Shown here piece after piece: positions 46,322 to 57,707 of a stretch of 64,000 nt of DNA. The DNA is from Kitagawia praeruptora (taxonomy: Eukaryota; Streptophyta; Magnoliopsida; Apiales; Apiaceae), in the NCBI GenBank assembly GCA_037693485.1, contig CM075348.1:128351609-128415608 (forward strand), read 5' to 3'. The notes below the pieces were generated by a model that worked only from the letters and a program-made list of their open reading frames with translations, had not been told where the DNA came from and did no database searches. The position numbers and the translations under genes were made by a program. Within the stretch, counting starts at the first letter, position 1. Every line of letters starts with the position of its first letter.

Positions 46322-46522
46322 TATGCTAAATACTATATAACAAATTATCTCTTCAAGAATGTTGGGAATTATGACTAAAACAGCAACATAGAGGCAGTTA
46401 TATATCGTATTTAACAAGTCCAGGCCAAGCATACAATTAGCGAAACAAAACACGAAGGTAAAACACATGCATGTCAGTAACTGATAGAACAAAGAGAAGG
46501 CAGAAAACATACCAGTAGCCAT
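46319..46522 (-). other. In-frame hydrophobic extension upstream of gag
   Basis: The gag frame is open upstream of its ATG, across the internal leader and 160 bp into the 5' LTR, to an ATG at 46522. The extension (67 codons) is strongly hydrophobic (FSLFYQLLTCMCFTFVFCFA, then YVAVLVIIP). The same LTR segment is in the 3' LTR. A canonical tRNA-Met site is missing; the sequence beside the LTR reads TCTTGAAGAGATAATTTG. Whether the extension is translated depends on the transcription start, which cannot be seen. Confidence 0.4.
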
Positions 46523-47799
46523 AGCTATATCAGTATGTAGAACAAGTAAAATAAACAGCTGAGTCGTCAGGATTTGCTAGAAAGCCTGACTGCTCTTGAA
46601 GAGATAATTGCCCCCACTTACAACTGTGTTGGGATGCTAGCAACACCTCTCCCAGGATAAAACAGCTCCGAGCTAAATGATCACAGTAATCAGAAAGCTC
46701 AACTTCGACTAGCACCTCAGTCGCCGGAAAAACCCTAAGTAATATATACTATAACAGGAGGAGAACAGAGAGTGTAGAGAAGACAAGAGAATGTAGGGTG
46801 TGGTCTGTATATTCAGTGTGTACAGTATATTACAATCAGTAGCTTAGGTCTCTATTTATAGGAGAGACCAAACGTAACTGATGCCACCCAATTAATATTG
46901 TAACTGCCGATTTACATTTAATAAAATGAAACGGCTGATTTAATAAAATCAAAACGGTTGATTTAATAAATCGTAACTGTTACGTTATATTTATCCACAC
47001 ATATCAGTTTTTATTTTAATTATACGAATATATATTATCAAATTCTGTTCAGGATTCAACATCAGGAACTGATGTTAGTCCATCAGTATTTGATCATCAG
47101 GATCTGATACTGTCAGGACTTGAGGTCCATCAGTATTTGATCAAGCATCAGGATCTGGTACTGTCAGGACTTGAGGTCCATCAGTATATGATCAAGCATC
47201 AGGATCTGTTAGTACCTTCAGGATTTCATCAGGACTTGGTCCATCAGTATTAGATGTCTGACCAGTTACTGATGTATTCCAAGTTCTGATCCCAAACGAT
47301 ATATATATATTCTAATTAAAATATTATTTAATCACAGAAATAAAATCCCTCGCCCAGGTCGCCTCGCGTACGCGAGACGCCGAGACATTCGCCCAAATCG
47401 CCCTTCGACCGAGCCGAGTCGAGGCGAGGCGTGGCGTGGCGTGGCGAGGCGGGCGGCGGCGGCGCGCGCGTGTGTGTGTGTGTGCGCGTGGAGAACACAG
47501 TAACACCATGCACCATCATACACCTTAGTAGTTGTACACTACCCATGTGTGTGATTCTATATAAAGCCAACAACCCCCTTTATTCATTTCAATGTGGGAC
47601 AAATACACATTCTCATTTCAAGCTTATTCAAGCTACTAACTTCAACTCCATTTCTCTATGGGTTTCACTAAGAAAATTACTTAGACCCATAAATGAAAAT
47701 TTAAGTCCTCATAACAAGGAATAATTTCCAATCATTAAAATCCGGAATTAACCTCAAGAACATAAAATACTTATGCTCTAAAAACTCCATTTTCTAACA
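46360..47799 (-). mobile_element. 5' LTR of the recent copia element
   Basis: Almost identical to 40245-41689, with a 5-bp shorter GTCGA tract (about 47418) and one A/G difference. It drives transcription to the left. Confidence 0.93.
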
Positions 47800-47804
47800 G
47801 TTAT

Positions 47805-48883
47805 ATAGCATAGAAATATTATAGTACTGGTGATATGTATGTAGTTGAGAATCATATGCATTTCTAGCCTTCAGTACTATCTAAAAATATGAGTATACAT
47901 TCATCGTCTATAGTATCTTTCTCATCTATCAGTGCATCAGAAACACCATCCTTCAATTACAAAAACGCAGTGAGTTCATCTGTAAATGAGCTTCAGCATG
48001 AAGCCGTAATTAGTAAAAGCAAATTTTAAAAATAAGTTCCAAACCAATAAATCAAGACCTGAAGGCCAGATTTTTGTGGCAACCTATAAATTTTTCAAAC
48101 AGAAGCTCTTTGGAACCTTGAATTATTGATAGTGGTTGTACTAAGCACATTAAGCACATGATATATGACACAACTATCTGTAAGGCTTTGAAAACCAACA
48201 ACTAAGTGGAGTCACACACTAATCAGGTTAGGTCATGGAGGTTTTATTACCATGGCGATTACAAGCACTACAAAAATAGTGCAAAATGTCGTACTGATCA
48301 AAATTTCTTGGTGCCAGTCAAGTGACAATAAAAGAATATATCCACTCTGCTTCATTCCTCTTTCTTCTTCTTTTCCTTGTAAATTTCTGTGTTTTTCATT
48401 CTGTAAAACTAACAACAGGTTAACTGGTTTCAGGAAAAGCATGTATATGTGATGCTTTCCCCACCATGGATACATCAGATAATCATTAAAAGTTTAATTA
48501 AAGTACGTCTTGCAGTTTCCGGGTACTTAGCTAATTTCTATTTTTATTATTTTTAATTCTTCCAAATGCGATACATGGTGTCTTTCATTAAGCGTAGGAA
48601 TTATTTATATAGCAAATCAGATGCTTTGTATACTCATATACTAGTAACTATATATAAATAATAAAATAAAAAGACAATATACATTAAAGCTTCATTAAAG
48701 CTTCCAATCACTCTGCATGGGAAACCAATCAATATACATTTTCCGAAACATACCCACTGTTAAATTAGGCCTAATTTATTACTTGATTTTCTTTTTTAAT
48801 CTATAATTTGGTAATTGCATGTTAAATTACGTATGTTCAAATATCCACTGTGCCTAATTTTTTTTTATTTTGAATCGTTGCAG
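47805..48883 (+). other. Intron-like sequence before the PMD-ULP1 exons
   Basis: No coding feature is recognised; short frames here have no family resemblance. It ends with a polypyrimidine tract and CAG at 48881-48883, the acceptor of the first coding exon, which fits an intron of the MULE gene. Confidence 0.45.
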
Positions 48884-51800
48884 ATATTATGGATATACAA
48901 TGTGGTCCTCTTGATCGATCTCTCCTGGTTCAGCAGGACGATCATATCAGCACTTTGATATGGGAGGGAGATGACAGGGAGAGGTTGGATGTGAGGCAGT
49001 ATACTACACAGTAGGGTGTGTGGGAGTTACAGGCTGACCAGCGTGCACTTTTGCGTACTTGGGGATTTAGGGTGTTTATTAATCCCCGCTCAGTACCTCA
49101 GAATGACATTGCCCTAATCAAAACATTGGTGGAGCGGTGGAGACCGGAAACTAATTCATTTCACTTCAGTTTTGGTGAGATGACTATTACACTCGAGGAT
49201 GTGTACATGATCATGGGTCTGCCGATTAGTGGGCGTGCTTTGACCCATACTGAGCTATCTGATCCGATTGGCTACTGGATAAATGAATGGAAGGATCTAC
49301 GATTACATGTTCAGGAGCGCAAGGAGATTTATGTAGACGGCGGAGGCAGGGTAAGATTGTGTGATTTGCGAGAAAGATATAAGGCGAGAAGCAAGAGATC
49401 AAAGCATCCAGAATGGGTTGCACAGGATCCTGTAGTGTATACCAGGGGATATTTGTTGTATATTATTGGGGCCATACTATTTCCTACTTCCAACCGGAAT
49501 CTTGTGCATCCCCGATACATACAGTTTTTGCAGCAGCCAAATCAGATTATTGAGTATGCTTGGGGTGCTGCAGTTCTGGCACATTTATACAGAGCCCTGT
49601 CTAAATCTGTGAAGAAGTCATGCACCTCTTTTAACGGCTGCAGCATGCTTCTTCAGTTGTGGGCATGGGAGAGATTGAATCCGGGGTGTTCACGGATTGC
49701 GCCATGCCAGCAGCTTGTGTAGCCGAGAGCATTAGCTTGGGCTGAGCCGGTGAAGCAGAGGAGAGTTAATGCCCACCACCATACTGGTGGTTATCAGGGA
49801 GATTTTGATAGCTTTATGCCGCACTGGGTCACATGGCAACCATACGCCATGTGAATACTTAATATTTTAGTCTTACTACTTGCATTTTAGTACTAGTGAT
49901 TGCCTTCCATTCTTTACTTGTTTACCACTTGCATTTTAATTTTAAGTGTAATATTTAAATAGATTTTACGAGGGGGAGGATGCTGACATGATGGTGGCCC
50001 TTCATATGGCTCTTGGGCGTATACCCTTGGTGTCATTTGAGTTTGTTGAGTACCAGATGTTGGACAGGGTACTTAGGCAGTTCGGTATGTTGCATCATAT
50101 ACCGCAGGAGCCGCTTGACCATACCTTTTTACGGACAGGGAGGAAAACTCAATTCCAACGGGATGCACATACGGTTACTTACCGGAGCTATTTGGATGAG
50201 TGGGCTAGTTTTGTGGAGAGCGGTATGCCCATCACCGTGGAGGGCGAGTATGTACCTATTCAGGATTACTTGGTTTGGTATAGGCGTGTCAGTAAACTCA
50301 GGATTGCTCCTTGTGTGGTTTGTACGGACGATAAGATTTTGCCCTGAGATTGGTTCCCACAGCAGTCTGCCATTGATGCAGTATGTTCTTAATACAATTG
50401 TTGAATAATTACATTTTAGTTATAATAATTTCATTTTAGACCTTATAATTGCAATTTAGTCATAATAATAGCATTTTTAGTCTTATAATTGCATTTTAGT
50501 CATAATAATAGCGTTTTTTTCTTAATAATTGCATTAATGAAATTTGTAGTTGGAGAGTGCTATGAGGTTGATACACCAAGTTCACTTGCACAAACCTGCT
50601 AAGTGGTTCTATGATTTCCTTCATGATTTTCTATACTCGTATGATCGAGTCAACACAAAGTGGAGGGGTGCTGATTTTAGTCGACCCTTTTTTTTGGAGA
50701 GGAGGATATAGATAGACCCTCTACCTTTGGAGATGAGGATACAAAGGCTCCTACTGTTGATCCTCCTATTGTAGATCCCCATGCACGTGAGATGGATGTT
50801 GATCCATCTACCCCTGATGTTACTCAGAAAAGTCCTCTTGAGGTAGTAATCTTTTCTTCTATCGGTTTAATGTCTTGATATTGAACATATTGATGATTGT
50901 TGTAATCCTATTGATAGGTTGAGACTAGTGCTCCTGATGCACAGGACACTCCAGCCACATATTCCCTTAAGCGTCCACGTCAGGTATTAAACAATCTTTA
51001 AATTTTGTCACTTCAATCTTTGAATTTCGTGTAGTAAACAAGTGTCTAATTTGTCTCTTGTACCTAATTGTAGGATGGGACTAATTTACCTTTGACGGAT
51101 ACCACTTCTCAGGCGAGACATGTCTCCCATACCTCCATGTCTTTTGCTTTTACACCCATTCCACTAAAGGTATTGACTTGTAATCTGTTCTTTGTCATGC
51201 TTCCCTTTATTGTTATTTATCGTTCGGTATATTGAGTTTGTATATCTCTAATGTAATTGTAGGCTTCTACTAGTGAAGAAACTCCTTCAACGGAGCGAGG
51301 CGTACGCCCATTTGTGGGTTTTGGTAGTGGCTCCATACCTACCCGTTCAAAGGATATATTTGATGTACGAATCCTTTACCATCCTATCTTTCGTGTCCAG
51401 TAGTAAATATTAATGTCTTAAGATACTAGTTCTAAGACAATCTAGGTACAAGAGACTTTCTATCTAGACTCTAAATTTAAAGGTTAAATTTTCTGTCTTT
51501 TGCTTCAGTTTTTTTGCATATATATTGTATAATATCAGCATACTGCATTCAGCATAATTAAGTGGTTCCTCAAAATTATCAACCCCTAGTTTTAATTTAC
51601 TTAGGAGAATAATATGTAATTGAATTGGTAAGAATGAGGGATAAAGGTTTGGCTTAGGGTTAGGTAAGGGTTATAGACCTGGCTGTCTAACATTTGATGT
51701 GGTTTGAGATTTAACAGATTCCTAGGATTGGTAATCATTTCTGTGTTCATACTTGTGCCCCTATAACTCTTGATCCCTGTTTCTAGATGCTTAAATACCT

Positions 51801-53755
51801 CTTAGGGGTATATGTTATGACATAATTAAGTATGAAGTTGTTGTAAAGTGAAATAGGTTTAGTCTATTAAAGCATTGCAGTTGCGCTCATTCTTATCTCG
51901 AAGATGTTGGACAAGTATATACCTACATCTGTGCTGCTCTTTTATCCGCATGTAATTATTACCTCACTTGATAAAACCAATTAAAATGCTGAAATTGTTC
52001 CTTTCTTTTACATGTCTAGCTTGCTATTATTTTTGTTGTTGAGAATCTAGCTGGAAAAATTACTTTGTTCAAGCTTAAAACTGATTATGTGAATGTGTTT
52101 TTTAGTTGCATTATGTTTAATACTGGACTTATGTTTAATAAGACGGACAGAAAATTTTTATTTATTTTAATAGCATAAAACCAAGTCAAGTGTGTAATAA
52201 AATGCAATAGAATTTATATATGACTGCAACTGCTAATTGTAATTAAATAATAATGACATTCATTTATATATGTTGTGATATATATCTCATGTTTTTTTAG
52301 ATGGACACAACGGTGGATAAGATGAAAGATGAACGAGATCGGGGTGGTCTTGGTAATAAGGGTGATTTGACGAGGCCACTAAAAAATCGAAAAATTCGGT
52401 GGCTATTTCGTCATTGGTGGACTAACGATGGTGAGTTCATTTGGCAGACACACTCGCAAAAGGGTGTGACCATGTCCCTAACAAAGGAAAAATTGTCAAC
52501 CTTAAAACCAGGGCACTGGTTGGAGGATTCTGTTGTGGACGCTTATGTGGAGTTATTGAAAATTAGAAAGGAGAATCTCTGGATCCCGGGCACCCTTAGG
52601 CCTCCAGCGAAAAGGTTTTTCTTTGCTTCTAGTTGGTGGATGGTTATCGGTGAACGATTTTGTAATGATTTGAAGGTATCAGTCATTTAACTAAAATGGT
52701 TATGCTATTTCGAGACATTAATAATCCCCAGACTATTAAAATATTGCTCGGTCTAGAGGCCTTTTATTGTTAAATGAGAATCTGGGCAAAGTAAAATAGT
52801 CTGGCTTGAATATTCAGTTTTGTGGTCTGTAGTACTGTCCTAATGATTTGTACTTTATGGTCAGACTTGAATATTCAGTTTATAAAACCAGACAGTGTCC
52901 CATTAAGGTTCAAAACAATGATTAACGCAAAAAGATTAATTAAGTGGCACACTAATCCAATAGCTGATCTGTACATAAGATGGCAATAGCTGAGTGAATA
53001 AGTATAATTTTGGTACTTTATCTAATGGTATATGCATTTTTTAGCTGTTTAATTATCGCATTGTTTAGTATTTTAATCTTTAATTTGGCAGAAGCCACCA
53101 AAAAAGAGTATTGGAGATCAAAAGAAAGCAATGGAAAGTTTCATTAAAACTTATCAGAAACAATTTTGTGGACCAAATCTACAAGATTGTGACGCTGCTT
53201 TTTTTCCTGTGTGCCATGAACATCATCCATGAACATCATTGGATACTCTTTGTCGCAAACATCAACAAAGGGAAAGTGTTGTTGATTGATCCTTTACGGG
53301 ATGATGCATATGTCACAGGGAAAGAAGTTTACCCCTATCAGTATTATCTCATGGTAACCTCTTTTATTCAAGTCTTTTAATATTTGAATTTGTGGTTAAG
53401 TGGTTGCCAATTATTTGAATATCTTGCAGGAAAAATTTCTCCCGTTCAAGCTTCACAAGTTGAAACCAGAGCGATATCCTGAAAGGTATATGAGGATTAA
53501 GGAAGCTAAGGATCGACCCAAACAAAAAGGTGGTATCGATTGTGGCGTGTATGTTTGCAAATATATGGATGTCATTTGTAATGGAATATCGTTGAAAGAG
53601 GCACATTGGGATCCCGAAAAAGATGTGATGACCTTTAGGTATCGTTTCAAGAGCACGACTTATGTCAATATATATATATAATTGTTAACTTTATGTCGAT
53701 TTCTTTATCATTCAGGTATCGCATTGCACATGAGCTTCGGATTGGGGAAGCATGA
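48884..53755 (+). pseudogene. Plant mobile domain-ULP1 protease fusion gene of a MULE
   Basis: Ten exons with GT/AG borders can be traced: 48884-49850, 49963-50380, 50550-50842, 50918-50983, 51074-51169, 51263-51364, 52301-52675, 53092-53353, 53430-53638 and 53716-53755. The first three encode a plant mobile domain (MDIQCGPLDRSLLVQQ, RALLRTWGFRVFINPRS, FSFGEMTITLEDVYMIMGLP, VTWQPY, RVLRQFGMLHHIPQ). A proline/serine/threonine-rich linker follows. The C-terminus is a C48 (ULP1/SENP) cysteine protease with LKPGHWLEDSVVDAY, HHW-ILFVANINKGKVLLIDP (His, Asp), PKQKGGIDCGVYVCKYMD (Gln, Cys) and YRIAHELRIGEA-stop. Lesions are TAG at 49012, TAG at 49720, TGA at 50345, a T8-run frameshift near 50690 and a frameshifting 13-bp duplication at 53215-53240. 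Such domains travel with MULEs; the function in transposition is unknown. This copy is inactive. Confidence 0.8.
51365..52300 (+). other. Long intron between linker and protease exons
   Basis: This 936-bp AT-rich intron separates the linker from the ULP1 part. It begins GTACGAATCC and ends TTTTTTTAG. No repeat or gene is recognised in it. Another reading is that two neighbouring genes meet here, since the next exon starts with ATG. Confidence 0.5.
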
Positions 53756-54090
53756 CTTATTTGTGACTGGGGATTCGACAAAGGAATCTGGGCTTGTAGT
53801 CTCGCTTTTTTTATCATAGTTAACATTTGTAGGATTTTTAGAAGTTGTAAATTAATGGACTTTCTATAATATTTTATTGCTTTTGTGATTTTTGTAATAG
53901 TTTAGTTTATTGATTTTGATTTGAAGTTTAAGTTTTAGAAATTTAGTGTATTTGGAGTAGTTAATTTGAAAGTTTTGACAGGATTTTAGAGTAGTTAATT
54001 TAAAAATGTTGACAGGTTTTTATGTTGGTTTTTTATGGTGGTTGTAGTTTCTGCCTGGCAGGGAAAAAAGCTGCAGAATGTTTGATTTTC
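53756..54090 (+). other. 3' flank of the PMD-ULP1 gene
   Basis: AT-rich sequence with TTTGTAATAG/TTTATTG stretches that could serve as plant polyadenylation elements. No gene is visible. Confidence 0.35.
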
Positions 54091-54097
54091 AAAAAGC

Positions 54098-54155
54098 CTA
54101 CCACAATGAAGCATTGCGGTAGCAGGAAACCTACCACAATGAAGCATTGCGGTAG
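54098..54155. repeat. Two CTACC-CAATG-CATTG-GGTAG palindromes
   Basis: Two identical 24-25-bp palindromes, CTACCACAATG-AA-GCATTGCGGTAG, are separated by 9 bp just downstream of the PMD-ULP1 gene. Each can form an 11-bp stem with one G.A-type mismatch. Confidence 0.85.
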
Positions 54156-54179
54156 CAACAATAAACTAGTAGAACTAGA

Positions 54180-55020
54180 TTTACAAAGTTAAAAATAAGT
54201 GCGCACCTCTACTTTTTACAAAGTTAAAAAGAAATAGAAATTAGCTGAAAAATGTTTTATTTTAATATTTTGAATATCTTTTTTTAAAGTTGAAAACAAT
54301 GTTAAAAATAAAATTTTAAAAAGAATGGAAGAGCAAAAATAAAATTATTTTTAAAATGCAAAAATAGTAAAATAAATTTGAATAGGTACTTTTAAAATGC
54401 AAAAATAGTAATATTAAATGAAACAGAGGAATATTTTTTATAAAATTAACAAAAATACCCAATTTGATAAAATTAACAGAAATAACCAATTTTTAAATAG
54501 TAGTTTATTTTAACCTTTTTTGTACTCCACTAATATCTTTTTTAAAATTGCAAACAATGTTAAAAATAGAAATTTAAAAAATAATGGAAGAATAAAAAAA
54601 ATTAAAATGCAAAAATAATAATATATATTTTAATAGAAAGATTTAAAAGAATTGAAGAAGAAAAATGATTTTAATATTTTTCATTTTTAAAATGCAAAAC
54701 TAGAATTATTAAATTTTGAAATTACTTTAATTATTTGAAATATCTTTTTTAATATTTTGAAATTGCAAACAATGGAAAGAATAGGAATTTTAAAAATGAA
54801 GAAGAAAAATGATTTAGACCAGTTTCTTTAATCAATAAGTTTCTTCAATAAATAATTAAACAACCTTCCCCACAAAAACAGTTAAATTCATTATTTATGA
54901 GTTAATAATCATGACAATGTACTAGTACTTAACAAGTTGTCGGCCATTTAAAAACCTTTTGTTACTACTTTATTTTGAATTATTAAGTGATATTATTGGG
55001 ATGGCCCACGCAATAGACAG
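54180..55020. other. AT-rich spacer between convergent MULE genes
   Basis: Degenerate A/T-rich sequence with repeated AAAATGCAAAAATAGTAA and AATGTTAAAAATA motifs. It has no coding content. Confidence 0.45.
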
Positions 55021-55035
55021 AGGTAAGTTTTCTTG

Positions 55036-55290
55036 CTGCCACAATGAAACATTGTGGTGGCCATAAAACTGACAGAAAGTTTTGCTTAAAACAGAGGAAA
55101 GTTATTGAGACTGCCGCAATGTTTCATTGCTTGTTGCATGGCTACCGCAATGAAACATTGTGGTAGTTAAAAACGGACAGAAGCTTTTGCTGAAAACAGA
55201 GGAAAGTTACTGAGACTTCTGTCCATTTTGACACTACCGCAATGTTTCATTGCTTCTTGCATGGCTGCCGCAATGAAACATAGTGGTAGT
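55036..55290. repeat. Cluster of five palindromic motifs, tandemly duplicated
   Basis: Motifs lie at 55036-55061 (TGCCACAATGAAACATTGTG), 55112-55130 (GCCGCAATGTTTCATTGC), 55142-55166 (CTACCGCAATGAAACATTGTGGTAG), 55233-55250 and 55265-55290. The block GGACAGAAG.TTTTGCT.AAAACAGAGGAAAGTTA.TGAGACT separates them and is itself repeated about 125 bp apart. The same palindromes occur near the left end of the MULE. Confidence 0.85.
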
Positions 55291-55486
55291 TAGAATTTAG
55301 GCAGAAGCTCCAGTCTCCATCCCCTGTTTTCCTCTGTTTTTTTACTTCGAATTTTCATTCTTTTTTTGTTAAATCACAATTTTTTTAAAATTTTTTATCA
55401 CAATGTATTGCATAATAAATTCAATTTGATATTATAAATTCAATGTCGCATAATAAATTGAAAAATTAATTCAAATATCAATACAT

Positions 55487-56541
55487 TCATTGAAGAGGAG
55501 GATTAGGACAATTTCTTCTATCATGATTTGCTCTCTCTACCCCACACTTTCCGCACTTCCGAGGCTTGGCCTTTGAAGTCGAAGTTTCAACACCACTTTT
55601 ATATCTTCCCGATTTCTTTCGTCCCTTAGTTTGTGACATCGAAGGATCGAATATCGGATCATGTTGGTAATCATCTTGGTCATGTTGGTAATCATCTTTG
55701 TTAAATGACTCATTCCTTTTCTCATTACGTTGTTCTTCCGGAAATTTGTTTTCACAATATGTTTCTCTCTCTCAATCACGTTCATCACGTAATTGAATCG
55801 TGGGACAGAACAACTACCTATAGCACCCAAGTTTTGAAAAGATTTGCATAATGCACTATACCTTGCCGATTGTGATGCACCAATATTGGCAAGGACGGGA
55901 GGGGTATACGGTAGAGGTCCGGCAATTTTGTTCCCCTTCATTGTCCACCTAGGCATGATGTAGAGGTCCGGTATTTTGAGTTTTTGCTTCTTGTCTAGGT
56001 ACCGGATCATGTGTTTACAAATCATCCCGGAATGTTCGAAATTCTTACAAGTACATTCTAGCTTTCCGTCAAAGTGAGCCGTTAAAAGGTAACTTCTTCT
56101 GCGATTCTCCGGAACCGTACACTTCTCAACCAAGTACAATTTAAACAAATAAGTTTCACCTTGTCCAGCCCTCGTCACTTGGTATGATGTGCTTTTCAAA
56201 AGCTCCATTTGGAAACGCTTAAACATTTCTTTCGTGTAAATCTCGGATGCATAAATTTCCAAGGGCGAATGCAATACTAATTTCATATCCCATTCCTCGG
56301 TCTCGTAGTCATTTTTAACTTCCCTAAGATATTGTGACTCCAAAGCTTTTTGTGAGTTCTCAATAAATTCTTTCAAACCGGTTGATGCTCGCACATATTC
56401 ATCAAAAAAAGAATTCATGGACTCGCTTCTTGAGGTTGGTCATACCGGCGGCAAAGTGTTGTCTCATGTAAGCACCAACCCATTGACGTCTAATAGCATA
56501 CATTTCATTTAGCCAATCATGATTCTCAAGATCGTACTTTT
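55487..56541 (-). pseudogene. FAR1/MULE transposase, C-terminal part
   Basis: From the insertion edge at 56541 the minus strand encodes KYDLENHDWLNEMYAIRRQW and YMRQHFAAGM. After a 1-bp frameshift it continues SESMNSFFDEYVRASTGLKE and REVKNDYETEEWDMKL. A SWIM zinc finger CTCKNFEHSGMICKHMIRYL follows near 56040. After another frameshift it ends in a zinc-knuckle-like CGKCGVERANHDRRNCP with stop at 55487. This order (end of the MULE DDE domain, SWIM, zinc knuckle) is that of FAR1/FHY3-related transposases. The first half, with the FAR1 DNA-binding domain and DDE catalytic residues, is separated by the retrotransposon inserted at 56542 and lies outside the window. At least two frameshifts make this copy inactive. 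It converges with the PMD-ULP1 gene. Confidence 0.82.
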
Positions 56542-57531
56542 TGTTATTCCTAGATTACACACTTGTATAATTGTAGAAGGGGGGGGGGGTTGAATACAAT
56601 TCTTGATAATTATAAATTTCTGGTAAAAACCACAGAAATCTATAAGGAAATAATTGCTGAATAAGAAATGGTTCACAAACACATAAAAAATCAGGTGGTT
56701 AAATATACCACCTGAGACTTTTATTTGAAGAAAACTATGTGATACAAATGTACACAGCTTCTGTTTTTACAACTCTTTGCTTCTAAGGATATTCAAGAAA
56801 CCCTAAGCAAATATGTCTATTTTCTTAATCTCTAAAGAGTTGCTACACTTGGTTATATATCCCAAGTTTACAAGTACTACAGGAATAAGATAATATTAAT
56901 CTAATTCAAGTTGACTTGCTACTCCACTCCAAATCCACATGTAGCCGAAAGGTTGTCCTTGTGAACAGATATGTCCCCTGCACCTTTCTTGTATGTACTG
57001 TGTAAATGGAATGCTTCTTTCTTCTGTGTTTCCAAAGTATGGCTGCCATACTGCTTTTTATACCCACTATCAACCCATGTGATCTGTCAGTCAAACCTGT
57101 CCTTATCAACTGCTAATCCTTAGCTAGCATAGGATAAAGTGATAATGATTATCCGTTGATGTTGTGCACAGTTATCCGTTGATGGTAGTTTGAGCTGTAT
57201 CCATTGATAGAGTAGATTTGAGTTGTATCCGTTGATAGAGCCCTGTTCTTATCCGTTGATACACTTTCACTTAGACAGAATTACATAGCATAGCTTATTT
57301 ACAATTGGCTACCCTATTCTGCCTATCCATTGAAGGTCAACATGACTCTGAACAAAAACACTATCAACTGATAAATAGAGATATTGCAGTATGCTACAAA
57401 ACCTCATCCGTTGATGAGCTACCTGTCAACGAATATAATTATAAAGTCTTATCCGTTGACAGTTACAAAACTTGACTTATACAATTTTGCTTGAATGTTA
57501 AGTTATCATCAACTACAACATATTCCTAACA
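56542..57531 (-). mobile_element. 3' LTR of a minus-strand SIRE-type copia element
   Basis: The 990-bp LTR runs from TGTTATTCCTAGATTAC to TATTCCTAACA. It carries gtagaaggggggggggttga near 56573 and about eight ATCCGTTGAT-like repeats (57150-57465). Directly inside, the minus strand reads AAATTGGGGGAGAT, a polypurine tract, which marks this as the 3' LTR. It interrupts the FAR1 transposase gene; the left flank of the site is cttt(t). The partner LTR lies beyond the window. Confidence 0.85.
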
Positions 57532-57707
57532 ATCTCCCCCAATTTATACTTGATGGCAATAAAGCATAAATTCAGAACCTTGATGATAACAAAACATTCC
57601 TAAAGATATAAACACTACAGTATGCAAAGATTGTATTAAGCTACAAAAATTAAAAACAGAAAGCTTTAAGAAACTTATCAGAGATGTGCTCCTTTGGATT
57701 GAGCAAA

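Larger units (their letters stand above)
40245..47799 (-). mobile_element. Full-length, recent Ty1/copia retrotransposon
   Basis: The two LTRs (40245-41689, 1445 bp, and 46360-47799, 1440 bp) are almost identical: I found one substitution (about 41565 against 47676) and a 5-bp difference in a GTCGA repeat. The 5-bp duplication gttat flanks the element (40240-40244 and 47800-47804). A polypurine tract reading GGGGGA on the minus strand adjoins the 3' LTR at 41690. The coding region is complete and in the normal copia order gag-protease-integrase-RT-RNase H. LTR identity shows very recent insertion. It lies in what looks like an intron of the MULE gene. Confidence 0.95.
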
